Source: Thioclava sediminum
Lineage (GTDB): Bacteria > Pseudomonadota > Alphaproteobacteria > Rhodobacterales > Rhodobacteraceae
NCBI RefSeq assembly: GCF_002020355.1
Contig: NZ_MPZV01000001.1
Span: forward strand, 1,302,001-1,366,000
DNA length: 64,000 nucleotides
Reading direction: 5' to 3'
Positions within the stretch are counted from its first letter, which is position 1. Each line of letters opens with the position of its first letter. This document shows positions 1-9,167 of the stretch, in pieces. The position numbers and the translations under genes are program-made. Below the pieces are notes generated by a model. The model had not been told where the DNA came from. It made no database searches and saw nothing but the letters and a program-made list of their open reading frames with translations.

Positions 1-517
1 GTTCTCGGGTGGTCAGGCGCAGCGCATCGGCATCGCGCGGGCGCTGGCGGCGCAGGCGCGCATCCTGATCCTCGATGAACCCGTCTCGGCGCTCGACGTG
101 TCGGTGCAGGCGCAGGTGCTGAACCTGCTGGCCGATCTGAAACGCGAATTCGGCCTGACGTACCTTTTCATCAGTCACGATCTCGCGGTGGTCGAGGCGG
201 TCAGCGACCGCATCGCGGTGCTGTATTTCGGCTCGGTGGTCGAGGAAGGGCGGGCCGAGGAAATCTTCGCCCATCCGCGCCACCCCTACACGAAGCTACT
301 GGCCGAAAGCGCGCCGGTCGTGGGGCGTGCGCTGTCCGACCCCGAAGACGGGCACGCGGAATTGCCGAACCCGCTCGACCCGCCACCCGGGTGCGCATTC
401 GCGATGCGGTGCCCCTACGCGACCGACAAATGCCGGGACGCGGCTCCCGAGCTCGAACAGATCGGTGACGATCAACGGGTCGCCTGCTTCCACCCCTTGC
501 CTGCCGGGCCCCTCTGA
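1..517 (+). CDS. Oligopeptide/dipeptide ABC transporter ATP-binding protein, C-terminal part
   Basis: Partial gene: its 5' end lies before the window and the frame is open from base 2. The visible part starts at the ABC signature ([14 protein letters not shown]), followed by Walker B (ILILDEP), a D-loop (SALD) and the switch histidine (FISHDL). The C-terminal tail carries the oligopeptide-family HPYT motif and the cysteine pattern [12 protein letters not shown]...C near residues 125-140 of the fragment. This tail is typical of the OppD/OppF/DppD/DppF subunits that power peptide (or nickel) import at the inner membrane. The partner permeases must lie upstream of the window, so the substrate cannot be told. 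Confidence 0.93.
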   Translation, partial: FSGGQAQRIGIARALAAQARILILDEPVSALDVSVQAQVLNLLADLKREFGLTYLFISHDLAVVEAVSDRIAVLYFGSVVEEGRAEEIFAHPRHPYTKLLAESAPVVGRALSDPEDGHAELPNPLDPPPGCAFAMRCPYATDKCRDAAPELEQIGDDQRVACFHPLPAGPL

Positions 518-592
518 CAATTGCCCGGAGCTTGGTGCGGCTACGGCGAAAGCCCGACTCCCGGCTCGAAGCCTCAAACTGTTCGAACGGCT

Positions 593-629
593 GCGGGTAG
601 GCGGAGGGCGGAGCAATCCGCCTACCCGC
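593..629 (+). terminator. Strong inverted repeat after the ABC ATPase gene
   Basis: A perfect 13-bp stem (593-605 with 617-629) around an 11-nt loop, about 75 bases past the stop codon of the peptide-transporter ATPase and 70 bases before tex. The following bases are pyrimidine-rich with a short T-run at 641-644 rather than a clean U-tract, so it could be a terminator or an mRNA-stabilising 3' hairpin. Confidence 0.5.
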
Positions 630-698
630 GACCTTGCCCCTTTTCCCCGCCCGAGCAGGCGGCTATTGCTGGCAACCCGACCGCATCAGGAGACAGCC

Positions 699-3053
699 TT
701 GGCCCAAACCGATTCCGCCCCCGTTCAAGCCCGCATCGCGCAGACCATCGCCACGGATATTGCGGCGACGCCCACACAGGTGACCGCGGCGATCGGACTT
801 CTCGATGGCGGGGCGACCGTGCCCTTCGTGGCGCGCTACCGCAAAGAGGTCACGGGTGGGCTCGACGATACGCAGTTGCGGCAGCTCTCGGATCGGCTGG
901 GCTATCTGCGTGAGATGGAGGCGCGGCGCGAGACGATCCTCAATTCGATCCGCGAGCAGGGCAAGCTGACCGACGATCTGGCACGGTCCATCGCGCGGGC
1001 CGAAAGCAAGGCCACGCTCGAAGACATCTACCTCCCCTTCAAACCCAAGCGCCGCACCAAGGCGATGATCGCGCGCGAGAACGGGCTGGAGCCGCTCTTG
1101 CGCGCCATTCAGGAGGACCGGAACGCCACGCCCGAGGCGCTGGCCGAGGGTTACGTGACCGAGGCCGTGCCCACGGCGAAGGACGCTCTGAACGGTGCGC
1201 GCGACATCCTGACCGAGGAACTGTCGGAAAACGCCGACCTGCTTGGCACCCTGCGCGAATTCATGCGCGCCGAGGCCGTCATCGCCGCGCGTGTCGTGCC
1301 CGGCAAGGAAGAGGCGGGCGCGAAGTTCTCCGACTATTTCGACCATCGCGAGAAATGGGCCGACATTCCCGGCCACCGGGCGCTCGCCATTCTGCGCGCC
1401 GCGAAGGAAGAGATCGTGACGATGGAGATCGCGCCCGATCCCGAGACCGGCGAGGACCGCGCGATCGGCCAGATCGCAGCGACCCTCGACACGCAGGCCG
1501 GGCGTCCCGGCGACCTGTGGCTGCGCGATGTGGCGCGGTGGGCCTGGCGCGTGAAATTCTCGGTCTCGCTTTATGTCGATTTGCTGGGTGAGCTGCGTCA
1601 GCGTGCCCATGACGAAGCGATCAAGGTCTTCGCGCGCAACCTGCATGACCTGCTGCTGGCAGCCCCCGCCGGTCCGCGCGCCACGCTGGGCCTCGATCCC
1701 GGCATCCGCACCGGGGTGAAGGCCGCCGTGGTGGACGCGACTGGCAAGGTCTTGGAGACCGCGACCCTCTACCCCTTCCAGCCGAAGATGGACCTGCGCG
1801 GAGCCGAGACGAAGATCATCGACATGGTCAAGCGCCACGGCGTCGAGCTGATCGCCATCGGCAACGGCACCGCCAGCCGCGAGACCGAACGCATGGTCGC
1901 CGACACGCTGAAGCTACTGCCGCCGGGGGTGCGCGCGCCGACGAAAGTGGTCGTCTCCGAAGCGGGCGCCTCGGTCTATTCGGCCTCGGAACTGGCCGCG
2001 CGCGAATTCCCCGATCTGGACGTATCCTTGCGCGGGGCGGTCTCGATCGCGCGGCGCCTGCAGGATCCGCTGGCGGAACTGGTGAAGATCGAGCCGCAGA
2101 GCATCGGCGTCGGCCAATACCAACACGACGTGGATCAGCGCCGCCTGTCGCAGGCGCTGGAGGCGGTCGTCGAGGATGCGGTGAACGCGGTGGGCGTCGA
2201 TCTGAACATGGCCTCCGCACCGCTTCTGGCGCAGGTGGCGGGGCTTGGTCCCGCGCTGGCGCAGGCCATCGTCGCGCACCGAGATGCGCATGGCGCCTTC
2301 CCCTCGCGCCGCGCGTTGATGGAGGTGGCAGGGCTCGGCCCGAAGGCCTTCGAGCAATGCGCGGGCTTCCTGCGTATTCGTGATGGCGAAGAACCGCTCG
2401 ATGCCTCTTCCGTCCACCCCGAAGCCTACGCGGTCGCGCGCAAGATCGTGCAAAGCTGCGGCCGCGACATCCGCGAGATCATGGGTCAGCCGACCGCGCT
2501 GAAAGACCTGCGCGCGGAGCAATTCGTGACCGGCGATTTCGGTCTTCCCACCATTCGCGACATCTTCGCGGAACTGGAAAAACCCGGCCGCGACCCGCGC
2601 CCCACCTTCAAGACCGCGCAGTTCACCGATGGCGTGGAGGATATCAAGGACCTCAAGCCGGGGATGAGCCTCGAGGGCACCGTGACCAACGTCGCAGCCT
2701 TCGGCGCTTTCGTGGATATCGGCGTGCATCAGGATGGTCTGGTGCATGTCAGCCAGCTCGCCGATCGCTTCGTAAAGGATCCGCATGAGGTTGTGAAAGC
2801 GGGCGATGTGGTGCGCGTGCGCGTGACCGAGGTCGACATCCCGCGCAAACGGATCGGCCTGTCGATGCGCAAGCAATCCGAGGGCGGCACTCCTGCGCGG
2901 GGCAAAGGCCCGGCAGGACAGGACCGGGGCAAACCCGGCCCGCAAGGTCCCCGTGGCAAAGGGCCCGGCAAGGGCCAAGGCAAAGCGCCGGCGAAGGACA
3001 GCAGCAATGGCGCGTTCGGCGCAGCGCTTCGCGATGCGATGAACCGGCGCTGA
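699..3053 (+). CDS. tex: Tex family RNA-binding transcription accessory protein
   Basis: 784 aa, the usual length for Tex (about 770-790). Tex is a cytoplasmic nucleic-acid-binding factor linked to transcription and translation quality control. Domains in order: N-terminal helical Tex region (GLLDGGATVPFVARYRKEVTGGLDD), YqgF/RNase H-like fold (TLGLDPGIRTGVKAAVVD), helix-hairpin-helix repeats (LAQVAGLGPALAQAI; LMEVAGLGPKAFEQCAGFLRI), and an S1 domain (GMSLEGTVTNVAAFGAFVDIGVHQDGLVH). A Gly/Lys/Pro-rich tail of about 55 residues follows. The frame is open far upstream, but similarity begins just after a TTG at 699 with AGGAGA 5 bases ahead of it, so I take this TTG as the start. No obvious operon partner. 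Confidence 0.95.
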   Translation: MAQTDSAPVQARIAQTIATDIAATPTQVTAAIGLLDGGATVPFVARYRKEVTGGLDDTQLRQLSDRLGYLREMEARRETILNSIREQGKLTDDLARSIARAESKATLEDIYLPFKPKRRTKAMIARENGLEPLLRAIQEDRNATPEALAEGYVTEAVPTAKDALNGARDILTEELSENADLLGTLREFMRAEAVIAARVVPGKEEAGAKFSDYFDHREKWADIPGHRALAILRAAKEEIVTMEIAPDPETGEDRAIGQIAATLDTQAGRPGDLWLRDVARWAWRVKFSVSLYVDLLGELRQRAHDEAIKVFARNLHDLLLAAPAGPRATLGLDPGIRTGVKAAVVDATGKVLETATLYPFQPKMDLRGAETKIIDMVKRHGVELIAIGNGTASRETERMVADTLKLLPPGVRAPTKVVVSEAGASVYSASELAAREFPDLDVSLRGAVSIARRLQDPLAELVKIEPQSIGVGQYQHDVDQRRLSQALEAVVEDAVNAVGVDLNMASAPLLAQVAGLGPALAQAIVAHRDAHGAFPSRRALMEVAGLGPKAFEQCAGFLRIRDGEEPLDASSVHPEAYAVARKIVQSCGRDIREIMGQPTALKDLRAEQFVTGDFGLPTIRDIFAELEKPGRDPRPTFKTAQFTDGVEDIKDLKPGMSLEGTVTNVAAFGAFVDIGVHQDGLVHVSQLADRFVKDPHEVVKAGDVVRVRVTEVDIPRKRIGLSMRKQSEGGTPARGKGPAGQDRGKPGPQGPRGKGPGKGQGKAPAKDSSNGAFGAALRDAMNRR

Positions 3054-3186
3054 AGCCAGCCAAGCGGGTTGAACGATCGGGGATCTACCAGAGGTGAGCT
3101 GCGACACAGGAACAGCGCCACAACTTGCCTTCCCCGGCCCCCGCCGATAGCGTCACGCGAAACCACATAGGCGGGGGAGGCGGACC

Positions 3187-3891
3187 ATGGCGCTTTGCAG
3201 CGATGCGGCGATGGTGCTGTTCTATGACATCGACGGTGACACCGCCGACCACGACCACTGGCACAGCCATGAGCACCTGCATGAGCGCCTCTCGGTTCCC
3301 GGCTTTCTACGGGCGACGCGCTGGATCGCGACCGAGAGCGGGCCACGCTACATGGTCACTTATGAAGTCTGCGGGACCGACGTGGCGACGTCGCAGGGCT
3401 ACCTCGACCGCCTGAACGACCCCACATCCTGGACCGGTGCGGTCATGCCGCGGTTTCGCGGCATGATGCGCGGTTTCTGCACGATTTCGGCGAGCGAGGG
3501 CTATGGCTTGGGCGGTTTCGCCACCGCCTTCCGCTTTCAACCCGGCACCGGACACGAAGACGCTGCGGCGTCCTGGATCGCGCAGGAGGTGCTGCAGGAG
3601 ATCGCCTATCGCCCGGGTGTCGCCAGCGTTCAGCTGCTCCGCCCGACTGCACCGCCGCCGATGACGCGCGAGCAAGCACTGCGCGGCGCCGACACGCCAC
3701 TTCCTTGGCTACTCATCGCCACCGGCTATGACGCTGCACTGCTGGGTCAGGCAGTGGAGCGCGATTTCGATCCGGCTTCGGAAGCTGCTGTCGGGCTGAT
3801 CGGCGACGTCGTCGCGACGCATTACGTGCTGAATCACACCGCGACTGCTGACGAGGTCGCGCGCACGCCCAAGCCGCAGTTTCCGCGCTAG
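3187..3891 (+). CDS. Conserved-looking protein of unknown function, tandem ferredoxin-like (dimeric alpha/beta barrel?) halves
   Basis: 234 aa, cytosolic, no signal or membrane segment. I do not recognise a named family. The N-terminal half has a His-rich stretch (DHDHWHSHEHLHERL, about residues 22-36) followed by PGFLRATRW and YMVTYEV. That pattern resembles EthD/NIPSNAP-like dimeric alpha/beta-barrel proteins, where a His lies before a 'v PG f' strand. The second half (IAQEVLQEIAYRPGVASVQLLRP) looks like a repeat of the same fold, so this may be a fused intrachain dimer. The start follows GGGGGAGG at a good distance. It stands alone between tex and tRNA-Phe. Function is not assignable; a small-molecule-modifying or binding role is inference. 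Confidence 0.7.
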   Translation: MALCSDAAMVLFYDIDGDTADHDHWHSHEHLHERLSVPGFLRATRWIATESGPRYMVTYEVCGTDVATSQGYLDRLNDPTSWTGAVMPRFRGMMRGFCTISASEGYGLGGFATAFRFQPGTGHEDAAASWIAQEVLQEIAYRPGVASVQLLRPTAPPPMTREQALRGADTPLPWLLIATGYDAALLGQAVERDFDPASEAAVGLIGDVVATHYVLNHTATADEVARTPKPQFPR

Positions 3892-4003
3892 GTTATTCCT
3901 TCGGGGGCGGAGGACGGGCGCTCGCCGACGCGGAACCGTTCAAAGCCACGCTAAAGACAGAGCGAAGCCGGGCCAAAACATATTGTCTTTTCGAGGATTT
4001 TAG

Positions 4004-4079
4004 TGGTGCCCGGAGGCGGACTCGAACCACCGACACGCGAATTTTCAATCCGCTGCTCTACCAACTGAGCTATCCGGGC
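4004..4079 (-). tRNA. tRNA-Phe (anticodon GAA)
   Basis: 76 nt including an encoded CCA. Acceptor stem GCCCGGA/TCCGGGC, D-loop AGCTCAGTTGGTAGAGC, anticodon loop TTGAAAA giving GAA, T-loop GGTTCGAGTCC. It lies next to yacG on the same strand, the usual alphaproteobacterial arrangement. Confidence 0.98.
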
Positions 4080-4177
4080 ACTGCGACCTTTCGGTCTTGG
4101 TGGAGCGGTTACTAGACGAGGGCGCGGGGGGTGTCCAGAGGGATTTCGCAGAAATTTACGCGAACTTGCGAAACGTC

Positions 4178-4369
4178 TCAGTGCGGCTTGCCGGGGGGCG
4201 TATCATCGCCTGCGGGACCGGTCGGCGCACGCTCTTCTTCCTCGGCGATATCGCCGGGAATGACGTAGGATCCGTTCAACCAGCGCGCCAGATCGACGTC
4301 GGCGCAACGCTTGGAACAGAAGGGGCGATATTTCGGGTCGGCATCCTTGCCGCAGATCGGACAGCTCAT
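4178..4369 (-). CDS. yacG: DNA gyrase inhibitor / zinc-binding protein YacG
   Basis: 63 aa, typical YacG size. Four zinc-ligand cysteines are at residues 3, 6, 18 and 22 (CPIC...FCSKRC), followed by DLARWLNGSYVIPG, the family core. The Asp/Glu/Pro-rich tail is variable in the family. E. coli YacG binds GyrB and inhibits gyrase; the role here is by homology. Its ATG overlaps the TGA of rng (ATGA), so it is the last gene of infA-maf-rng-yacG. Confidence 0.95.
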   Translation of the reverse strand: MSCPICGKDADPKYRPFCSKRCADVDLARWLNGSYVIPGDIAEEEERAPTGPAGDDTPPGKPH

Positions 4370-5418
4370 TTCGCCTCCCTGTTTTGGCCCCGCAGCAGGC
4401 GCACGAGCGGGACGCGGTCGCGCTTGCGTTGCATCTCGAAATTACCCAGCGGTGTCCAGCCGGCGAGCGACGTCTCGGGCTCGCCTTTGACGGCGCGGCG
4501 CAGCTGCTGCTCGAGGGCCTGACGGTCGCGCTTGGGCATCGGGGCGAAGTCGATCACGACCTGCCCTCCGAGGCCGCGCAGGCGCAGCTGACGAGGCAAT
4601 TCGCGGGCCGCGGCGATATTCGCCTTCAGCGCCGCAGCAGGCGTCGTGTCGTTGCCGGTATTGACGTCGACCGCGATCAGGGCGCGGGTCGGCTCGATCA
4701 TCAGATGAGCCCCGCCCGGCAGGTCGACCCGCGGGTGCAGAAGCGCTTCGATCGCGTCGGTGACGCCGTGATCATCGAACCCGCCTTCGATCACCTCGTC
4801 GGGCAGGGGTTCGGCCCAGTCGCGCCAGGCTTCTTCATGCGGATCGGGCGCGTCGACGAGCAGTTCCGGCCCGCCCTCAACGTCGCTAGTCACGGCCTCG
4901 GCCAGCTCGCGCATTGCGGCGACATCCTCAGCCACTTCTTCGAGCGGCACATGGGCCGCGGCAGAGCGCAGGATCACGCCCATATCCGAGCCTTCCATCA
5001 CCGACTCGGCTGCTGCCTGCAGATCGGCGCGCAGATCCTCTTCATGGATCCGGCGCGAAACGTTGATGCCCGGCGCGCCGGGGGTGACGATGGCGTAGCG
5101 CGACTTGAACAGCACGCGCAGCGTCACAGGCAGCGCCTTGCCGGGCTCGGTGCCGCCCGAGACCATGCAGATCACGGTCTGGCCGGGGGCGAGCCCCTTC
5201 ACCTCTTTCAGAAAGCCACGCGTGCCTTCGGGCAGATCGACGAAGACGCCGCCCTGCCCTTTCATCTGGCGGCCGATGGTGCCGCGCAGGATCGCGCCGG
5301 GGGCGAAGCTGATCTCTTCGGAGGTGTCGATAATCAGGTCTTCAATTTGGCCGTCGACCATCAGCGCCGCCGCTTCGCGACCGGCGATCTCGTCCAGCAG
5401 AACCAACCGCCCCTGCAT
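4366..5418 (-). CDS. rng: Ribonuclease E/G family protein (short form)
   Basis: 350 aa, shorter than E. coli RNase G (489 aa) and much shorter than RNase E. It contains the catalytic-core signatures RGFLKEVKGL (S1-like part), PGINVSRRI, and the DNase I-like catalytic motifs IAVDVNTG and QVVIDFAPM. The C-terminal zinc-link and small domain of classical RNase E/G is essentially absent, as in other short alphaproteobacterial homologues. Likely an RNA-processing endoribonuclease, or a remnant regulatory form. An upstream in-frame extension exists, but the ATG at 5418 overlaps the maf stop as TAATG and gives the family N-terminus ([10 protein letters not shown]). Confidence 0.88.
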   Translation of the reverse strand: MQGRLVLLDEIAGREAAALMVDGQIEDLIIDTSEEISFAPGAILRGTIGRQMKGQGGVFVDLPEGTRGFLKEVKGLAPGQTVICMVSGGTEPGKALPVTLRVLFKSRYAIVTPGAPGINVSRRIHEEDLRADLQAAAESVMEGSDMGVILRSAAAHVPLEEVAEDVAAMRELAEAVTSDVEGGPELLVDAPDPHEEAWRDWAEPLPDEVIEGGFDDHGVTDAIEALLHPRVDLPGGAHLMIEPTRALIAVDVNTGNDTTPAAALKANIAAARELPRQLRLRGLGGQVVIDFAPMPKRDRQALEQQLRRAVKGEPETSLAGWTPLGNFEMQRKRDRVPLVRLLRGQNREAK

Positions 5419-5987
5419 TATACGTCTCCTCGAATGCCCGCGCTTGCGAGCAGCGTTGCGGTTTCGGCGAGCGGCAATCCCACGACTGCGGTGAAGGACC
5501 CTTGAATCCACGGGACGAAAGCGCCGCCACGTCCCTGGATCGCGTAGCCGCCCGCCTTGCCGTGCCATTCACCCGAGGCGAGATAGCCGTTCACGTCCTC
5601 GTCGCTGAGCGGCTTGAACTTCACCACCGTATCGACGAGCCGTTCGCGCAGGCCCTGCGCCGTGCGCACAGCCACAGCGGTAAACACATGGTGCCTACGC
5701 CCGGAGAGCAGCCAGAGAAACTCCGCCGCTTCCTTCTCGTCTTCGGGCTTACCCAAGATACGGCGCCCGCAGGTCACCGTGGTATCGGCGCTCAGCAGCA
5801 CCTCGTCATCGGCCACATCGAGCGCCATCGCTTTCTCGCGGGCCATACGGGCGACATAGTCGCGCGCGGCCTCGCCCTTCAGCGGCGTCTCGTCGATATC
5901 GGCGGGGCGCACGTCAAAAGGCTCCAGCCCGAGCTGGGCCAGAAGCTCTCGCCGTCGCGGGCTCGCCGAGCCGAGGATCAGCTTCAC
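5418..5987 (-). CDS. maf: Maf family nucleotide pyrophosphatase
   Basis: 189 aa. The N-terminal [10 protein letters not shown] motif, the catalytic-base region SADTTV and the later [22 protein letters not shown] are characteristic of Maf/YhdE/YceF proteins, which hydrolyse non-canonical or dNTPs and are tied to septum arrest. The start is GTG at 5987, sharing GTGA with the infA stop, so translation is probably coupled to infA. The subfamily (dTTP/UTP- or m7GTP-type) cannot be fixed by eye. Confidence 0.95.
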   Translation of the reverse strand: MKLILGSASPRRRELLAQLGLEPFDVRPADIDETPLKGEAARDYVARMAREKAMALDVADDEVLLSADTTVTCGRRILGKPEDEKEAAEFLWLLSGRRHHVFTAVAVRTAQGLRERLVDTVVKFKPLSDEDVNGYLASGEWHGKAGGYAIQGRGGAFVPWIQGSFTAVVGLPLAETATLLASAGIRGDV

Positions 5988-6202
5988 TTGAAGCGGTAGT
6001 TGATACGACCCTTCGTGAGGTCGTAGGTGTTCATTTCCACCTGAACCTTGTCGCCTGCCAGAACACGGATGCGGTTCTTACGCATCTTGCCTGCCATATG
6101 CGCGATGATCTCATGGCCGTTTTCCAGCTCGACCCGAAACGTCGCGTTAGGCAGGAGTTCCTTCACGACACCGGGAAATTCGAGCATTTCTTCCTTGGCC
6201 AT
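5984..6202 (-). CDS. infA: Translation initiation factor IF-1
   Basis: 72 aa, exactly the IF-1 length. Single S1/OB-fold protein ([50 protein letters not shown]) that binds the ribosomal A site with IF-2 and IF-3. An in-frame codon 30 bases upstream exists, but MAKEEMLEF is the conserved N-terminus. It is first in the infA-maf-rng-yacG unit; a TTGACA hexamer about 80 bases upstream may be part of its promoter. Confidence 0.98.
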   Translation of the reverse strand: MAKEEMLEFPGVVKELLPNATFRVELENGHEIIAHMAGKMRKNRIRVLAGDKVQVEMNTYDLTKGRINYRFK

Positions 6203-6257
6203 GGTCACTCCATAAATGGTTACCCGCGTCATCTGCGGGCGAGCGTTTAAATGCGCC

Positions 6258-6288
6258 CCTAGGCCGCGAAATTCAAGTGGAATGTCAA
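6258..6288 (-). promoter_or_regulatory. Possible infA promoter
   Basis: On the minus strand a perfect TTGACA (6283-6288) lies 19 bases from CCTAGG (6258-6263), a poor -10 match. The -35 overlaps the last codons of the nitrilase-like gene. Weak support; it is mainly the position ahead of infA and the exact -35 that suggest it. Confidence 0.3.
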
Positions 6289-7190
6289 GGCTGGGCGGGG
6301 TTTTCCGAGGCGATCCGGATTATTTGGGCCGCTTCGGACTGCTCGGACCAATGTTTGTAGGGCAAAACGGTTCCTGCGGTGCGGCTTTGCGCGACGCGAT
6401 CCAAGTCCACCGTCGCGAAGGTCCAGCCGGGTGAGTCGGCCGCCCCTTCGGCCACGATCCCGCTTTCCGGCCAGAGCCCGTCGGCTGGGGCGAAAATCGC
6501 AGCCGTGCCGCGGTTCTCATCGACTGCCGGACACCAGAGCGCGTCGCCAACGGTCGGCGCCTGCACGGTCACGCATTGGTTTTCGAGCGCGCGCGCCATC
6601 GCACCGATCCGCACCCGGTTATAGCCCGCGACGGTGTCGGTGCAGGAGGGCACGAGGATGATCTCCGCCCCCGCCTCGGCCAGCGCGCGGGCCAGCAGGG
6701 GGAATTCGCTGTCGTAGCAGATCGTGACGCCGATCTTGCCGAGCGCGGTGTCGAAGAGCACCAGCCCCTCGCCCGCATCGACATGCCAGATCTCGCGCTC
6801 GAACCGCGTCATGATTGCCTTGTCCTGATGCCCGATCAGCCCGCCGGGACCGAACAGGCTCGCCCGGTTCACGCGTTTGGTGCCGTCGATGACGGGTCCG
6901 GAGGGGGCGAGAATATGCACGTCATGCTCCGCCGCGAGACCTGCGAACAGCCGCTCCATATCCGCCCTCAAGCCCGCTACATGGATCAGCGCGGCTTCCA
7001 GATCGCCCGCGACCTCTGCGCCGCCGAGGCTCGCCAGTTCCATCGCCCCGTATTCAGGAAAGACCAGAAGCTGCGCACCCTGCCCTGCGGCCTCAGCCAC
7101 CCAAGCGGATACCTTCGCCGCGTAGCCCGCCCAGTCCTCGAACCAGTCGAGCGGATAGGCGGCTGCCGCGATTACGACCTCGCGGCTCAC
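6285..7190 (-). CDS. Carbon-nitrogen hydrolase (nitrilase superfamily amidase)
   Basis: 301 aa. The Glu-Lys-Cys triad is visible: Glu46 in FPEYG, Lys124 in [11 protein letters not shown] and Cys158 in TICYDSEFP. These enzymes hydrolyse amides or nitriles in the cytoplasm. The exact substrate is unknown; the sequence resembles the aliphatic or omega-amidase-like branch more than true nitrilases. The start is GTG at 7190 overlapping the GNAT stop (GTGA). Last gene of the NTF2-GNAT-hydrolase run, which sits inside an otherwise conserved housekeeping block. Confidence 0.9.
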   Translation of the reverse strand: MSREVVIAAAAYPLDWFEDWAGYAAKVSAWVAEAAGQGAQLLVFPEYGAMELASLGGAEVAGDLEAALIHVAGLRADMERLFAGLAAEHDVHILAPSGPVIDGTKRVNRASLFGPGGLIGHQDKAIMTRFEREIWHVDAGEGLVLFDTALGKIGVTICYDSEFPLLARALAEAGAEIILVPSCTDTVAGYNRVRIGAMARALENQCVTVQAPTVGDALWCPAVDENRGTAAIFAPADGLWPESGIVAEGAADSPGWTFATVDLDRVAQSRTAGTVLPYKHWSEQSEAAQIIRIASENPAQP

Positions 7191-7768
7191 AGCTTGCGCC
7201 CCCAGAATTGCAGCGCCTTCTCGGTCTGCTCATCCTCACCCAGATCGGTCCATTTGAACCGCGCGATTACGCCCTCCATCGGGGCATAGCCCCGTTTGCG
7301 CCAGAACCCGTCGAGCAGGCGATACTCGGCGGGCCTCAAGGGATGATCGTCGGGCCGGATCACAGAGCAGAAGACCGAATGGCTGCGCCCCAGCTCGCGC
7401 GCATGGGCCTCACGATGATCGAAGAAGGCGTGACCCAGTCCCTGCCCGCGATAGTCGGGCAGAAGGACCGACTCGGCACAGTAGAACACGTCCTGAAGCT
7501 TCAGCCCGGTGCCTGCGAAAGGCGCCGCGAAATCACCGGCGTGATCTTCCAACGGCGTGCCGGTCGCAGCGCCGACCAGCGTCGCCCCGTCGAACGCGCC
7601 GACAACCACCGCAGCATCGCTCTCCCGGTAGCTTTGGATGTAGCGCCGCTCATACTCAAGCGACCCGTCATAGATATACGGCCAGTCCCGGAACACCGCG
7701 ATCCGCAGCCGGGCCACGTCGTCGAGCGCTGCATCCAGCGCCTCTCCGGTCAGCCGCCGCACCTCCAT
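7187..7768 (-). CDS. GNAT family N-acetyltransferase
   Basis: 193 aa. The acetyl-CoA-binding motif A is seen as VLLPDYRGQGLGHAFFDHREAHARELG (the (R/Q)xxGxG/A loop is RGQGLG), preceded by VVGAFDGATLVGAATG (strands 2-3). The acceptor is unknown. Translation is probably coupled at both ends: TAATG with the upstream NTF2-like gene and GTGA with the hydrolase. Confidence 0.9.
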   Translation of the reverse strand: MEVRRLTGEALDAALDDVARLRIAVFRDWPYIYDGSLEYERRYIQSYRESDAAVVVGAFDGATLVGAATGTPLEDHAGDFAAPFAGTGLKLQDVFYCAESVLLPDYRGQGLGHAFFDHREAHARELGRSHSVFCSVIRPDDHPLRPAEYRLLDGFWRKRGYAPMEGVIARFKWTDLGEDEQTEKALQFWGRKL

Positions 7769-8175
7769 TACGAAACCTGCGCGATCCAGTCGGCGAGGTT
7801 GTAATAGGTAACGACGCGCGTGATCTTGCCCTCGTCGAGGGTGAAGAACGCCCCCGCAGGCAGCACATAGCTCTGCCCATGCGCCTCCGGCAGCCCGTCA
7901 TCGGTCTCCAGATAGACGCCATTGACGATGAACTCCGCCGCCGCCCGCGTGCCTGAGTCATTGGCCATGATGACCATGTCGGTCAGTTGCTCGCGATAGC
8001 AGCGGCTCATATGCTTGTTGAATTCGCGGAACGCCTCGATCCCGTGGCGGATCTTCCCTTCGTTCACGTGATGCGCGAAGGGCTCGCCCAGCTGGGCCTC
8101 CATCCCTGCCGTATCGCCTGCGTTGAAGGCATCGTAATAGCGGCTGATCGTGTCGAGAGTGCGGGCGCGCGGCAT
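7768..8175 (-). CDS. NTF2-like / SnoaL-type protein
   Basis: 135 aa single-domain protein with the usual cone-shaped-fold pattern: RYYDAFNAGDTAGMEAQLGEPFAHHVNEG at the N-terminus, then AFREFNKHMSRCYREQL and a C-terminal GKITRVVTYYNLADWIAQV. The size and motif fit the nuclear transport factor 2 superfamily, which includes isomerases, hydrolases and ligand-binding proteins; the activity is unknown. I chose the ATG at 8175 because GGAG lies 7 bases upstream; an ATG at 8181 would overlap that ribosome-binding site. First gene of a three-gene overlapping unit. Confidence 0.85.
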   Translation of the reverse strand: MPRARTLDTISRYYDAFNAGDTAGMEAQLGEPFAHHVNEGKIRHGIEAFREFNKHMSRCYREQLTDMVIMANDSGTRAAAEFIVNGVYLETDDGLPEAHGQSYVLPAGAFFTLDEGKITRVVTYYNLADWIAQVS

Positions 8176-8257
8176 GGCCATTCTCCGTAATGCTGTCTGG
8201 CCTTGAGTGCCACGCGCCACACGCCGCGTCAAACGCGGTCACAGGCGCCGTCGCGGG

Positions 8258-9088
8258 TCACCCCAATGCGGCGCGCACGATCTCGGTCAGCGGCGTGGTC
8301 GGGTGGCCGATCAGCCGCGACAGATCGTGGCTGTCGTCGAACAGCGCGCCACTGGCGGCCTGCGCATCCGAATCCGCGATGATCGCGGCGAAGGGGGCGG
8401 GCAGGCCCATCGTCTCGAGCAACGCGCGATACTCGGCCTCGGCGAGGTGCGAGACCTCGACCGCGCGACCGGCCTGTGCGGCGATCTCGGCGGCCAGCTC
8501 GTCGAGGGTGAAACCCGCATCGCCTGCCAGCTCATAGGTTTTGCCCTGCAAGCCGGGATCGAGCGCCACGGCGGCCAGCGCCTCGGCATAATCCGCGCGC
8601 GCGGCTGCCGCGATCCGGCCTGCGCCCGACGCCCCGGCGATTGTACCCGATTGCGCAGCATAGGCGATCGCGCTGTCGTAATTCTCGCCATACCAGCCAT
8701 TGCGCAGAAGCGTATGGCTCAGTCCCGATGCGGCCAGCGCCGACTCGGTCGCCACGTGCTCTTCGGCCAGTTGCATCTTCGAACGGTCGGCATGCAGCAG
8801 CGACGTGTAAAGGATATGGCCGACCCCATGCGCCTTGGCGGCCTCGATCACGTTGCGATGCTGAGGCGCGCGCTGGCCGACCTCGCTCGACGAGATCAGG
8901 ATCAGCGTGTCGACACCTGCCAGCGCGTCGAAGCTGCTCGGGTCGGAATAGTCGAAACGCCGCGCGGCGCCCGTCAGTTTCTCAGGGCTGCGTGCCAGCC
9001 CGATCACGTCGGTCGCGCCGCGCGCGGCCAGTGCGGCAAGGGTGAGTTGGCCAAGATGGCCGGTGGCTCCGGTAACGGCGATGGTCAT
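8258..9088 (-). CDS. QorB-like NAD(P)H-dependent quinone reductase (NmrA/atypical SDR)
   Basis: 276 aa. N-terminal Rossmann motif TGATGHLGQLT (GxxGxxG type), then VDTLILISSSEVGQR and ILYTSLLHAD. The active-site tyrosine of classical SDRs is absent, as in E. coli QorB (YtfG), which it resembles in length and pattern. Probably reduces quinones using NADPH. AAGGAGGT lies just ahead of the ATG. It is divergent from an HxlR regulator, the same pairing as ytfG-ytfH in enterobacteria, which suggests redox- or quinone-responsive control. Confidence 0.88.
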   Translation of the reverse strand: MTIAVTGATGHLGQLTLAALAARGATDVIGLARSPEKLTGAARRFDYSDPSSFDALAGVDTLILISSSEVGQRAPQHRNVIEAAKAHGVGHILYTSLLHADRSKMQLAEEHVATESALAASGLSHTLLRNGWYGENYDSAIAYAAQSGTIAGASGAGRIAAAARADYAEALAAVALDPGLQGKTYELAGDAGFTLDELAAEIAAQAGRAVEVSHLAEAEYRALLETMGLPAPFAAIIADSDAQAASGALFDDSHDLSRLIGHPTTPLTEIVRAALG

Positions 9089-9145
9089 GGCGACCTCCTT
9101 TTGTCTTTCGCTGACGGGAAGCTGCGCTCTTTACTGCGCAAAAGG

Positions 9146-9167
9146 AAGTACCTACATTTTGGTAAGT
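9146..9167. promoter_or_regulatory. Probable HxlR-type operator
   Basis: In the 111-base divergent gap, AAGTACC (9146-9152) and GGTAAGT (9161-9167) form an imperfect inverted repeat with an 8-base spacer. This resembles the TACC...GGTA half-sites bound by HxlR/YtfH/YodB-type regulators. It lies about 35 bases before the regulator start and 58 bases before the reductase start, so it could control both. Confidence 0.55.

Noticed and set aside
327-698. Long N-terminal extension of Tex
   Set aside because: The frame is open but overlaps the ABC ATPase gene and shows no Tex similarity; TTG at 699 with AGGAGA fits the family start.
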